This document shows positions 25,283 through 34,300 of a DNA stretch of 64,000 bases, in pieces (positions within the stretch are counted from its first letter, which is position 1; each line of letters opens with the position of its first letter). A program made the translations under genes and the position numbers. Below the pieces are notes generated by a model that did not search any database, was not told the DNA's origin, and saw nothing but the letters and a program-made list of their open reading frames with translations. Source of the stretch: Streptomyces globisporus (GTDB lineage Bacteria > Actinomycetota > Actinomycetes > Streptomycetales > Streptomycetaceae); assembly GCA_014649555.1 (NCBI GenBank), contig BMTG01000005.1, forward strand, positions 124,001 to 188,000. Direction: 5' to 3'.

Positions 25283-27286
25283 ATGCTGGGTTTCGTGCCT
25301 CCACTTCCTCAGCAACCGGGACGGCCGCCGTCCTCCGGCCACATGATCGTCTGCGGTGACGACGCCCTGGGGCGACGGCTCGCGGTGGAACTGCGCTTCA
25401 TCTACGGGGAACGGGTCACGCTGCTCCTGCCGCCCGGCCGGGACGCGAACAACCCCGAGACCCCGCTGACCCAACGGGGCCGGGCAGCAGCCCTGTTCGG
25501 CAGGATGTCGGCGGCGATGAACCGCGCGGGCAACGGCAACGGGGCCACCGGCGGCAGCGGCGACACCAACGCCGGGGTCGAGGCCGTCCGCATCATGGAG
25601 GCCCCCGAGCCCTCCGACGACGTCCTGGAGGAGGCGGGCATCGACCGGGCCGCCGCCCTCGCCCTCGTCTACGACGACGACGAGCGCAACATCCGCGCCG
25701 CCCTGACCGCCCGCCGCCTCAACCCCCGTCTGCGGCTGGTGATCCGGCTCTACAACCGCAAGCTCGGCCAGCATCTGGAGGAGCTGCTCGACCAGGCGGC
25801 GGCCGTCGCCATGCCCGGCATCGACCCGGCGTTACTGGACGCCTCCACCACCGTCCTGTCCGACGCCGACACGGCGGCCCCGGCCCTGGCCGCCACCGCC
25901 CTCACCGGCAGCAGCAAGATCATCCAGGCCGAGGGGCTGCTCCTGCGCGCCGCCGAGCGTCCGCCGCCGCGCCCCGGCGAGCACGCCGACCCCGGCCTGT
26001 GCACCCTCGCCCTGCTCTCCTCCACCACCAACGACCCGGCGGGCGCGGAGGGTTCGGACAGCAGCGGCGACGAGGCCCCGCAGCTCCTGCCCGACGAACG
26101 CGCCGTCGCCGACGCGGCCGGCCGGGGCACGGTGGTCCTCGAAGCGATCAGCCGCGCCGACCCGGCCCGGCCCGCGACCCGGATGGGCGGCAGGGGCGCA
26201 CCGCTCGCCCAGATCTTCTCGCGCCGGCTGCGCTGGTCGGCCCTCGGCTTCGCGCTCGCAGCACTGGCGCTGGTGATCGCCTCGCTGCTGACCACCGAGG
26301 ACACCGCGCTCCACTCCGCCTACCTGACCGTCCTCGACCTGCTGGGCATGAACGACCCGGCCGAGGGGGCGTCGCCGGCCCGGCAGATCATCCAGATCCT
26401 CTCCGGCATCGCCGGTCTGCTCCTGCTGCCGCTGCTGATCGCCGCCGTCCTGGAGGCGTTCGGCACCCTGCGCACCGCCTCCTCGCTGCGCCGCCCGCCG
26501 CGCGGGCTCGGGGGGCACGTGGTGCTGCTGGGGCTCGGCAAGATCGGTACGCGCGTCCTCGTACGCCTGCGGGAACTCGACATCCCCGTGGTCGTCGTCG
26601 AGGAGGACCCGGAGGCGCGCGGCATCCCGCTGGCCCGCTCCCTGCATGTGCCGACCGTCATCGGCGACGTCACCCAGGAAGGCGTCCTCGAAGCGGCCAA
26701 GATCTACCGCGCCCGCGCCCTCCTCGCGCTCACCAGCATCGACACGACGAACCTCGAAGCGGCGCTGTACGCCCGCTCGGTGAAGCCGGACCTGAGGGTC
26801 GCGCTGCGGCTGTACGACGACGAGTTCGCCACCGCCGTCTACCGCACCCTGCGCACCGCGCACCCCCAGGCCCTGACCCGCTCCCGCTCGGTCTCCCACC
26901 TGGCCGCCCCGGCGTTCGCGGGCGCCATGATGGGCCGCCAGGTCCTCGGCGCGGTCCCGGTCGAGCGCAAGGTGATGCTGTTCGCCGCCCTGGAGGTGGC
27001 GGGGCACCCGCAGTTGGAGGGCCACACGGTCGAGCAGGCGTTCCGGGCGGGCGCCTGGCGGGTCCTGGCCATCGACGCCACCCCGCCCGCCGACCGCAAC
27101 CCGGACCTCGCCGCCCTGCCCCCGTTCGACCCGGAGGGCGACACGGCACCGCCGCCCTCCGGCCTGGTCTGGGACCTGCACCCCGGATACGTGCTGCGCG
27201 CCCAGGACCGGGTGGTCATCGCCGCCACCCGCCGCGGCCTCGCGGAGCTGCTACGACGGCAGCGGTCGGCGGTGCCGGGGCGGTAG
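25283..27286 (+). CDS. Membrane protein with two RCK/TrkA-N domains (CASTOR/POLLUX-like putative ion channel)
   Basis: The 667-residue protein has an N-terminal TrkA-N fold (HMIVCGDDALGRRLAVELRFIYG), two membrane segments at about 316-338 and 370-396 (LGFALAALALVIASLLTT, LSGIAGLLLLPLLIAAVLEAF), and a second TrkA-N domain (GHVVLLGLGKIGTRVLVRLRELDIPVVVVEEDP). A final RCK_C-like part follows. This is the plan of ligand-gated ion-channel relatives; the ion is unknown. Codon 184 is TTA (25832-25834), so translation should depend on the bldA tRNA. The ATG follows GGAAGGATCACGGC, 40 bases after the ATPase stop. Confidence 0.82.
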   Translation: MLGFVPPLPQQPGRPPSSGHMIVCGDDALGRRLAVELRFIYGERVTLLLPPGRDANNPETPLTQRGRAAALFGRMSAAMNRAGNGNGATGGSGDTNAGVEAVRIMEAPEPSDDVLEEAGIDRAAALALVYDDDERNIRAALTARRLNPRLRLVIRLYNRKLGQHLEELLDQAAAVAMPGIDPALLDASTTVLSDADTAAPALAATALTGSSKIIQAEGLLLRAAERPPPRPGEHADPGLCTLALLSSTTNDPAGAEGSDSSGDEAPQLLPDERAVADAAGRGTVVLEAISRADPARPATRMGGRGAPLAQIFSRRLRWSALGFALAALALVIASLLTTEDTALHSAYLTVLDLLGMNDPAEGASPARQIIQILSGIAGLLLLPLLIAAVLEAFGTLRTASSLRRPPRGLGGHVVLLGLGKIGTRVLVRLRELDIPVVVVEEDPEARGIPLARSLHVPTVIGDVTQEGVLEAAKIYRARALLALTSIDTTNLEAALYARSVKPDLRVALRLYDDEFATAVYRTLRTAHPQALTRSRSVSHLAAPAFAGAMMGRQVLGAVPVERKVMLFAALEVAGHPQLEGHTVEQAFRAGAWRVLAIDATPPADRNPDLAALPPFDPEGDTAPPPSGLVWDLHPGYVLRAQDRVVIAATRRGLAELLRRQRSAVPGR

Positions 27287-27331
27287 GGGCGGTCCGGTTA
27301 TCGGGGGGGCGGATCCCGGGCGGACGGCGGA

Positions 27332-27393
27332 CCGGTTCGCGGGTGGGCGGTTCGCGGGCGGACAGCGGGCCGGTTCGCGGGTGGGCGGTTCGC
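27332..27393. repeat. 24-bp direct repeat between convergent genes
   Basis: Two identical 24-base copies containing GGTTCGCGGGTGGGCGGTTC start at 27332 and 27370, a 38-base period, within the G-rich convergent spacer between the RCK protein gene and trpS. They look like replication slippage in non-coding DNA. Confidence 0.75.
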
Positions 27394-27401
27394 CCGGCCG
27401 G

Positions 27402-28502
27402 CTACCGGAACGCGCCCATCGCCTCCCGTACCTCGTCCAGCGTGGCCTCCGCCAGCGCGTTCGCCCGCTCGTTGCCCGCGCGGAGCACCGACCGTACGTA
27501 CGTCAGGTCCTTCGCGTACTCCGCCCGCCGGGCCCGGAAGGGGGCCAGGTGGCTGTTGACCGCGTCGGTCACCGTCCGCTTCAGAGCCGCAGCCCCGCCG
27601 TCGCCGATCTCCGCCGCGACCTCGTGCGGGTCCCGGTCGAGGCAGAGGGCGGCCAGCAGTACGAGGGAGGAGACGTTGGGGCGGGTGTCGGGGTCGTAGG
27701 TGATGTGCCGGTCGGCGTCCGTGGTCGCGCCCTTGAGGAGACGGGCGGTCTCGTCGGCGGTGGCGGAGAGCGGGACGGAATTGGCCCGGCTCTTGCTCAT
27801 CTTCGTACCGTCCGTGCCGAGCAGCAGGGGCGCGGCGGAGAGCAGGATGTCCGGTTCCGGGAAGACCTGGCCGTACCGCTCGTTGAAGCGGCGGGCGATC
27901 GTCCGGGTGACTTCCAGGTGGGGCGCCTGGTCGCGGCCGACCGGGACCAGGTTGCCCTTGCAGGACAGGATGTCGGCGGCCTGGTGGACCGGGTAGGTGA
28001 GCATCAGCCCGCTGACCGTGGACTGCCGGGAGTGCGCGATCTCGTCCTTGACCGTGGGGTTGCGGTTCAGCTCCGCGACCGAGACCAGGCTCAGGAAAGG
28101 CAGCATGAGCTGGTTGAGCGCGGGGACGGCGCTGTGGCAGAAGACGGTGGACCGGGCGGGGTCGATACCGAGGGCCAGGTAGTCCAGGAGCAGCCCGTCG
28201 GTGTACTCCCCCAGCCGCTCCGCGGTGTCCCGGTCGGTGATGACCTGGTAGTCGGGGATGAGGACGATGACGTCCACGCCGAGATCCTGGAGGCGGACCC
28301 GGTTGCGCAGGGAGCCGAAGTAGTGGCCGAGGTGAAGCGCGCCGGTGGGGCGGTCCCCGGTGAGGACCCGGAAGCCGCCGGGGTCCTGGGCGATGCGGCG
28401 CTCCAGGTCGGCGGCGCGGCCATCGGTGTTGCGGCTCTCGGCCGTGCGGTTCTCGCCGCCCTGGGGCTCGGTGGATCGGGGCTCGGCGGTGGTCGTGATC
28501 AT
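27402..28502 (-). CDS. trpS: Tryptophanyl-tRNA synthetase (attenuation-controlled copy)
   Basis: The 366-residue class I enzyme charges tRNA-Trp. It has the HIGH motif as HLGH at residues 57-60 and KMSKS at 234-238, with PVHQAADIL and GRDQAPHLEVTR typical of TrpRS. About 30 N-terminal residues (ITTTAEPRSTEPQGGENRT) are disordered and extra. Streptomyces may have two TrpRS enzymes, and the indolmycin-resistant TrpRS1 of S. coelicolor is controlled by ribosome-mediated attenuation. The leader peptide and attenuator in front of this gene suggest it is that type, which I infer from context rather than from residues tested for resistance. Confidence 0.95.
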   Translation of the reverse strand: MITTTAEPRSTEPQGGENRTAESRNTDGRAADLERRIAQDPGGFRVLTGDRPTGALHLGHYFGSLRNRVRLQDLGVDVIVLIPDYQVITDRDTAERLGEYTDGLLLDYLALGIDPARSTVFCHSAVPALNQLMLPFLSLVSVAELNRNPTVKDEIAHSRQSTVSGLMLTYPVHQAADILSCKGNLVPVGRDQAPHLEVTRTIARRFNERYGQVFPEPDILLSAAPLLLGTDGTKMSKSRANSVPLSATADETARLLKGATTDADRHITYDPDTRPNVSSLVLLAALCLDRDPHEVAAEIGDGGAAALKRTVTDAVNSHLAPFRARRAEYAKDLTYVRSVLRAGNERANALAEATLDEVREAMGAFR

Positions 28503-28603
28503 GGTGGGTGCCTCTCCTCGCGTGAGTGATACGTGAGGGACGGCCCCGCCGGTGAAGCGCCGCTGCGCTCCGTCTTCCGTGTCCGCGCCGTACGAGGGCA
28601 GCG

Positions 28604-28631
28604 AAAAGGGCCGTCCATGTCGAACGGCCCT
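28604..28631 (-). terminator. Attenuator hairpin upstream of trpS
   Basis: On the minus strand AGGGCCGT and ACGGCCCT pair around a TCGACATGG loop, followed directly by TTTT. This intrinsic-terminator shape lies 28-55 bases after the leader-peptide stop and about 100 bases before the trpS ATG, where an attenuator must be. Confidence 0.85.
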
Positions 28632-28658
28632 GGTTCCGTGCAGATGCTGTGGCCGCTC

Positions 28659-28700
28659 CTAGGAGGAGCGCCACCAGTTTCGGCACGGGACGGAGGTCAT
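28659..28700 (-). CDS. trpS leader peptide with tandem Trp codons
   Basis: A 13-codon frame reads MTSVPCRNWWRSS. The two consecutive TGG codons stand at positions 9 and 10, just before a GCGCTCCTCCTAGGAGCG hairpin that overlaps the stop codon. Ribosome stalling at the Trp codons when charged tRNA-Trp is scarce would change RNA folding and prevent the downstream attenuator hairpin, raising trpS expression. Tandem Trp codons are very unlikely by chance in so short a frame. It is too short for routine gene calling. Confidence 0.88.
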   Translation of the reverse strand: MTSVPCRNWWRSS

Positions 28701-28789
28701 GGGCCGAGTGTAGCGGCCCCGTGCCCGGCTGACAGGTGCCCGGAGGCGAACGTGGAATAGGTCGGAGGGGGGTCCCGTTGTAGGGTGTA

Positions 28790-28803
28790 GTTCAACGTTC
28801 AAC
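28790..28803. promoter_or_regulatory. Heptamer direct repeat in the LLM oxidoreductase promoter region
   Basis: GTTCAACGTTCAAC is two adjacent copies of GTTCAAC in an otherwise GC-rich region, 67 bases before the start codon of the LLM oxidoreductase. The tandem GTTCAAC could be a regulator site (MarR- or ArsR-type sites often contain TTCAA), but no regulator gene is adjacent. Confidence 0.4.
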
Positions 28804-28870
28804 CAAATCGGTCAGGGCCTCCGGATCTCCGAATCTCCGGACCCGGCCAGGGCTCAGGAAGGCGGACGCC

Positions 28871-29962
28871 ATGCAGTTCGGGATCTTCACCGTCGGGGAC
28901 GTCACGACCGACCCGACCACCGGCCGGACCCCCACCGAGAACGAGCGGATCAAGGCGACCCTGGCCATCGCGCAGAAGGCCGAGGAAGTCGGCCTGGACG
29001 TCTTCGCGACCGGCGAGCACCACAACCCGCCGTTCGTCCCGTCCTCCCCGACGACGACGCTCGGCTACATCGCCGCCCGCACCGAGAACCTGATCCTGTC
29101 CACGTCCACGACGCTGATCACCACCAACGACCCGGTGAAGATCGCCGAGGACTACGCCACCCTCCAGCACCTCGCGGACGGCCGCGTCGACCTGATGATG
29201 GGCCGGGGCAACACCGGTCCGGTCTACCCCTGGTTCGGCAAGGACATCCGCCAGGGCATCCCGATGGCGATCGAGAACTACGCCCTCCTGCACAAGCTGT
29301 GGCGCGAGGACGTCGTGGACTGGGAGGGCAAGTTCCGTACGCCGCTCCAGTCCTTCACCGCCACCCCGCGCCCGCTGGACGGCGTCCCGCCGTTCGTCTG
29401 GCACGGCTCCATCCGCTCCCCGGAGATCGCCGAGCAGGCCGCGTACTACGGCGACGGCTTCTTCCACAACAACATCTTCTGGCCCATGGAGCACACGAGG
29501 AAGATGGTCGACCTGTACCGGCGGCGGTACGCCCACTACGGGCACGGCACCGCCGAGCAGGCCATCGTCGGACTCGGCGGCCAGGTGTTCATGCGGAAGA
29601 ACTCGCAGGATGCGGTACGGGAGTTCCGCCCGTACTTCGACAACGCACCGGTCTACGGCCACGGCCCGTCCCTGGAGGACTTCACCCGCGAGACCCCGCT
29701 GACCGTGGGCTCCCCGCAGGAGGTCATCGAGCGGACACTGACGTTCCGGGACGCGGTCGGCGACTACCAGCGCCAGCTGTTCCTGATGGACCACGCGGGG
29801 CTCCCGCTGAAGACGGTCCTGGAGCAGCTCGACATCCTCGGCGAGGAGGTCGTGCCCGTGCTGCGCAAGGAGTTCGCCAACCTGCGGCCGGCCGGTGTGC
29901 CGGAGTCCGCGCCCGTGCACCCGGCGGTCGCCGCCGCCCGAGCCTCCGGAAAGGAGTCCTGA
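28871..29962 (+). CDS. LLM class flavin-dependent oxidoreductase (luciferase-like)
   Basis: The 363-residue protein has the bacterial luciferase TIM-barrel fold: MQFGIFTVGDVTTDP at the start, FATGEHHNPPFVPSSP with the catalytic-site His pair, LSTSTTLITTNDPVKIAEDYATLQHLADGRVDLMMGRGNTGPVYPWFG, and a C-terminal GDYQRQLFLMDHAGLPLKTVLEQLD. These enzymes use FMNH2 (or F420) to oxygenate or reduce substrates; the substrate is unknown. An FMN reductase gene follows 5 bases later, so the two probably form a two-component monooxygenase in which the reductase supplies FMNH2. Confidence 0.92.
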   Translation: MQFGIFTVGDVTTDPTTGRTPTENERIKATLAIAQKAEEVGLDVFATGEHHNPPFVPSSPTTTLGYIAARTENLILSTSTTLITTNDPVKIAEDYATLQHLADGRVDLMMGRGNTGPVYPWFGKDIRQGIPMAIENYALLHKLWREDVVDWEGKFRTPLQSFTATPRPLDGVPPFVWHGSIRSPEIAEQAAYYGDGFFHNNIFWPMEHTRKMVDLYRRRYAHYGHGTAEQAIVGLGGQVFMRKNSQDAVREFRPYFDNAPVYGHGPSLEDFTRETPLTVGSPQEVIERTLTFRDAVGDYQRQLFLMDHAGLPLKTVLEQLDILGEEVVPVLRKEFANLRPAGVPESAPVHPAVAAARASGKES

Positions 29963-29967
29963 CCCCG

Positions 29968-30636
29968 ATGTTCGCCACCACACCGCTGCGCATCGTCGCC
30001 GTATCGGCCGGGCTCAGCCAGCCGTCCTCCACCCGGCTGCTGGCCGACCGGCTGGCCGCCGCCACCCGTGAGCGCCTCACGGCCGAGCAGGACAGGGACG
30101 ACAGGGACGTCGAGGTGCGTGTCATCGAGCTGCGCGACCTCGCCGTGGACATCGCGAACCACCTGGTCAGCGGGTTCCCGTCGACCGGGCTGCGCGAGGC
30201 GATCGACGCGGTGACGGAGGCCGACGGGCTGATCGCCGTGACGCCCGTGTTCACCGCCTCGTACAGCGGTCTGTTCAAGTCGTTCTTCGACCTGATCGAC
30301 CACACCGCGCTGACCGGCAAGCCCGTCGTGATCGCCGCGACGGGCGGCACGGCCCGGCACTCGCTGGTCCTGGAGCACGCCCTGCGCCCGCTCTTCGCGT
30401 ATCTGCGGGCCGTCACCGTGCCCACCTCCGTCTACGCGGCCTCGGAGGACTGGGGTTCCTCGGGTGACGAGTACACCGAGGGCCTGCCGTCCCGGATCCG
30501 GCGCGCGGGCGGCGAGCTGGCCTCCGCTGTCCTGGGCCGTACGGTCTCCGGGGCCTCGCGGGCCCTGGGCCTGGACGACGGGGAGGACGCGGTCGTCCCC
30601 TTCGAGCAGCAGCTCGCGGACCTGCGGCTGGACTGA
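29968..30636 (+). CDS. NAD(P)H-dependent FMN reductase (CE1759-type)
   Basis: The 222-residue flavodoxin-like protein starts with LRIVAVSAGLSQPSSTRLLADRLA (flavin phosphate loop) and has the active-site loop VTPVFTASYSGLFKSFFDLID and ATGGTARHSLVLEHALRPLFAYLRA. The CE1759 group is usually encoded next to an LLM-class monooxygenase, as here, and supplies reduced FMN. The ATG at 29968 follows AAGGAGTCCTGACCCCG, whose SD lies inside the preceding gene's end, so translation is coupled. A strong terminator follows. Confidence 0.92.
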   Translation: MFATTPLRIVAVSAGLSQPSSTRLLADRLAAATRERLTAEQDRDDRDVEVRVIELRDLAVDIANHLVSGFPSTGLREAIDAVTEADGLIAVTPVFTASYSGLFKSFFDLIDHTALTGKPVVIAATGGTARHSLVLEHALRPLFAYLRAVTVPTSVYAASEDWGSSGDEYTEGLPSRIRRAGGELASAVLGRTVSGASRALGLDDGEDAVVPFEQQLADLRLD

Positions 30637-30653
30637 GGCCGGGGAACGAGCCC

Positions 30654-30684
30654 ATCGGGGCGGGTCACATCGACCCGCCCCGAT
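30654..30684 (+). terminator. Terminator after the LLM/FMN reductase operon
   Basis: A perfect 13-bp inverted repeat (ATCGGGGCGGGTC with its complement) encloses the 5-base loop ACATC, beginning 18 bases after the FMN reductase stop codon. Confidence 0.88.
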
Positions 30685-30717
30685 TGCCCTATTTGATTAC
30701 AGTGAGACAGGGCGCTG

Positions 30718-30753
30718 TACCGAGCGCGACCGAGCTACCGAGCGCGACCGAGC
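30718..30753 (+). repeat. 18-bp perfect tandem duplication upstream of the UspA gene
   Basis: TACCGAGCGCGACCGAGC occurs twice in direct succession (30718-30735 and 30736-30753), ending 2 bases before the GGAGG ribosome-binding site of the universal stress protein gene. It probably lies in the 5' untranslated region and may alter the leader structure or a regulator site. Confidence 0.85.
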
Positions 30754-30764
30754 TGGAGGCAGAT

Positions 30765-31187
30765 ATGGGCAGGATCGTTGTGGGCGTCGACGGCTCCGAC
30801 TCCTCGATCAAGGCACTGCACTGGGCCGTACGCCAGGCCGGGCTGACCGGCGCCACGGTGGAGGCCGTGAACAGCTGGGAGTACCCCGCCACCAGCTGGG
30901 CGTCGATGATGCCGGGCATGCCGGAGGACTTCGATCCGCAGGCCCTGGCCACGGTCTCCCTCAACGAGGCGCTGGAGGAGGCACTCGGCGCGGCGGGGGC
31001 CGCCGCCGTCAGCAAGGTCGTGGTCATCGGCAATCCGGCCCAGGCTCTGCTGGACCGCGCCCAGGGCGCCGACCTGCTCGTCGTGGGAGCCCGCGGCCAC
31101 ACCGGCTTCAAGGCCACCCTGCTCGGCTCGGTCAGCCTCCACGTCACCCAGCACGCGCCGTGCCCGGTGACGGTGGTCCGCGACTGA
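30765..31187 (+). CDS. Universal stress protein (UspA family)
   Basis: The 140-residue single-domain protein starts RIVVGVDGSDSSIKALHWAVRQA. It contains the ATP-binding loop GARGHTGFKATLLGSVS (the G-2X-G-9X-G-S/T pattern) before HVTQHAPCPVTVVR. ATP-binding Usp proteins act in stress and dormancy responses. The ATG at 30765 follows GGAGGCAGAT; a longer upstream reading would pass through the tandem duplication and is unlikely. It is a single gene behind a terminator. Confidence 0.93.
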   Translation: MGRIVVGVDGSDSSIKALHWAVRQAGLTGATVEAVNSWEYPATSWASMMPGMPEDFDPQALATVSLNEALEEALGAAGAAAVSKVVVIGNPAQALLDRAQGADLLVVGARGHTGFKATLLGSVSLHVTQHAPCPVTVVRD

Positions 31188-31334
31188 GGCGGGAGTGGGA
31201 CGGCCGAGACGGGAGTAGGGCGGCGGAAGCAGATCGAGGCGCCTGACGCAGGGCGGGGTGCCTGACGCAGGGTGGGGCGGCCCGCCCCGGAGGAACGAGG
31301 GGCCGTTGTCAGTGGGGGCTCCTATCGTGTGGTC

Positions 31335-34300
31335 ATGACCCCTGCTCTCTTCGGGCGCGACCACCCCGCAGGCGTTCTCCGCTCGGAGATCGCCCGGGCC
31401 ACGGACAGCCACGGTGGCCTCGTGCTGGTCACCGGTGAGGCCGGGATCGGCAAGAGCACCCTCGTCACCGACGCCGCGCACGAGGCGCGGCGGCGCGGGG
31501 CGCTGGTGGTCGGGGGTTCCTGCTGGGACTCGGACAACACCCCGGGCTACTGGCCCTGGGTCCAGATCCTGCGCGGCCTGCGCCGGTCCGCCACGGCGAC
31601 GGAATGGGCGGCGGCCCAGGAGGCGTCGGACGGCCGGCTCGCCGTGCTCCTCGGCGACCCGGCCGCCGTCGCGACGGGCGGCCCCCACGGGGGCGAGCCC
31701 GGCGCGGAAGCCGGTGCGCCGGGCGACACGGGCCCGACCGGCGGTGACTGGACGGGCGGGGGACCGCCGGGCTGGGGGTCGTCGGAGGGAGCGGAGGCCT
31801 TCGGGGTCTTCGACGCGGTGACCACGGCCCTCGTCACGGTCTCCCAGAGCCGGCCGCTGGTGGTCGTCCTCGACGATCTGCACAGCGCCGACCCGGCCTC
31901 GCTGCGGCTGCTCGAATTCGCCGCCCAGCACGCCTGGTTCGAGCGGCTGCTGCTCATCGGCACCTACCGGGACGTCGAGGTGGAGGCCCCCGGGCACCCG
32001 CTCCAGCAGCTGATCCTTCCCCTGGTCTCGCGCGCCGCCGCGACCCTCACCCTGACCGGCCTCGGCCGGGACGAGGTGGGCGCGCTGATGACGGTGACGA
32101 CGGGCCGTGAGCCCGCGCCGCAGCTCGTCGACGAGGTCCACCGGCGTACCGGCGGCAACCCCTTCTTCGTCGAGCAGACCGCCCGGCTCTGGCACAGCGG
32201 ATCCCCGGTCTCCACCATTCCGCCCGGTGTGCGGGAGGCGGTCCGGCAGCGGCTCGCCCTGCTGCCCGAGCCGGTCGTCTCGCTGCTGACCAGCGCCGCC
32301 CTGCTCGGCCGGGAGTTCCGCCGGCAGGTGCTGGCCGTCGTGCACGGGGCACCGGTCCCCCACGTGGACCGGCTCCTGGAGTCGGCCGTCGTCGCCCGGG
32401 TCGTCGGTCCCCGCCCGTCCGGCCAGTACGCCTTCGCCCACGACCTCCTGCGCGAGACGCTGTACGCCTCGCTGGACGACGCCGAGGCCCGCGAACGCCA
32501 TGCCGCCGCCGTACGGGCCCTGGACGCGCACGGCGGCCTCGGCGACGCGGTGCCGCCGGGCGCCCTGGCCCGCCACGCCCACCTCGCCGGCGACGCCCTG
32601 GAGCGCGACCGCCGCCTCGATCTGCTGCTGGCGGCCGCCCGGTACGCCTCGGGACGCCTGGCCGACGAGGAGGCCGCCGGCCACTACCGGCGCGCCCTCG
32701 CGGTGGCGTCCGACGAGTCGGGTGCGGCGGGCCGGGGCCCGGACCTCAGGCGGGCCGTGCTGATCGGTCTCGACCTCGCCGGACAGCTCCGGCACGCGGG
32801 GGAGTCCGCCGAGGCACAGCGCCTGCTGGACGGGGCGGTCGCCCGGGCGCGGGAGCTGGACGACCCGGAGCTGCTGGGCCGGGTGGCGATCACCCTCCAC
32901 GGCGACGGGTTCCTGGGCGGCCCCGGCGTGTCCACGAAGGGCCTCCTCGCCGAGGCCCACCGCAGGATCACCGGCAAGGAGGGCCAGGAGAGCCTCTCCG
33001 ACGACCGGCTCGCCCAGGAGCTGGCCATCAACTTCATGGCGCTGGCACGGAGCGGCTCGGACGACGAGGCGCTCGTCTTCTCCCTCTGGGCGCGCCACGA
33101 CTCCGTGTGGGGTCTCGGCTCGGCGGTGGAGCGGCTCGGGCTGACCGACGAGATGACCGTCGTCGGCCGGCGCACCCAGCACAACGACATGGAGATGCAC
33201 GCGGCGTCCATGCGCTGGGTGGCGCTGCTGGAGCTGGGCGACCCGGCCTTCCTCGACCAGTTCCGTACGTTCGTCCGGCTCGCCGAGCTGACCGCGCTGC
33301 CCCGGTTCGCCCTGGGGATCGCCGTCGACACCAGCCTGATCGCCTCGTTGCAGGGCCGGTTCGCCGAGGCGTCCACCGCGCTGGCGGACGACGCCCTCGC
33401 CCCGGAGAACAACGACCACGCGGTCTTCGGCTTCATGGCGCACCACCTGCGCTGGGCGCTGCATCTGCTCCAGGGCCACTTCGCCGAGGCCGAGGAGGTC
33501 CTCGCCGAGCTTCCGGCCTCCGGGTATCCCCACCCCGGGCTGCTGGAGGCGATCACCGCGGTGGAGCAGGGCGACGCCACACCCGCGCTGCGCCTGATCG
33601 CCGAGCACGCGGACCGCGCCGCCCCCTACCCCCGGGCGTTCATGCCGCTCTGGCTCAGGCTGCTGGCGCAGACGGCCGCGCTGACGGGCGACCCGCGCCT
33701 CATCGCCCGCGCGGAGGACGAACTGACCCCCTTCACGGGCCAGTGGGTCGTCTCGCTGTACGGGTGCGACATCAGCGGCCCCGTCGACCTCTGGCTCGGG
33801 ATGCTCGCCGCCGCACGCGACGACCAGGACACGGCGGTGGCGGCGTTCGCCGAGGCCGCCGCCTCCTCGGACCGCCTCGGCGCCCGCCCCTGGGCCGTAC
33901 GCGCCCGGTTGTGCCTGGCCCATTCCCTGCTCGCCCGCTCCGACGCGGGCGACGGCTCCTTCGCAGGCGACGCGGACCGGGCTCGGCGGCTGCTCGGCGA
34001 AGTGGCCCGGGAGGCGGGTGAGCTGGCCCTGGACCACATGGAGACGGAGGCCTCCGCCCTCCGTGCGACCCCACCTCTGGCGGGCTCCGCCACCGCGTCT
34101 GCCGTCACTGCCGCCCTTGCCCCGGCCACCGCGGCATCCGATGCCTCCGCAGCCACCTCCGTCTCACGGACACAAGGCCCGGACACGGACCCGAGCGGGA
34201 GCGGGGCCGGGGGCGGGGTGGCAGCGGTGCCGGGCCGGGAGAAGGCAGCGGCGGAGCCGGGCCGGGAGAGGGCAGCGGCGCCGCCGGGCCCGGACACGGC

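Noticed and set aside
30684-30764. N-terminal extension of the UspA protein reading through the 18-bp duplication.
   Set aside because: The internal ATG at 30765 has an excellent ribosome-binding site and begins the conserved RIVVGVDGS. The extension has no homology and its upstream start lies in the terminator region.
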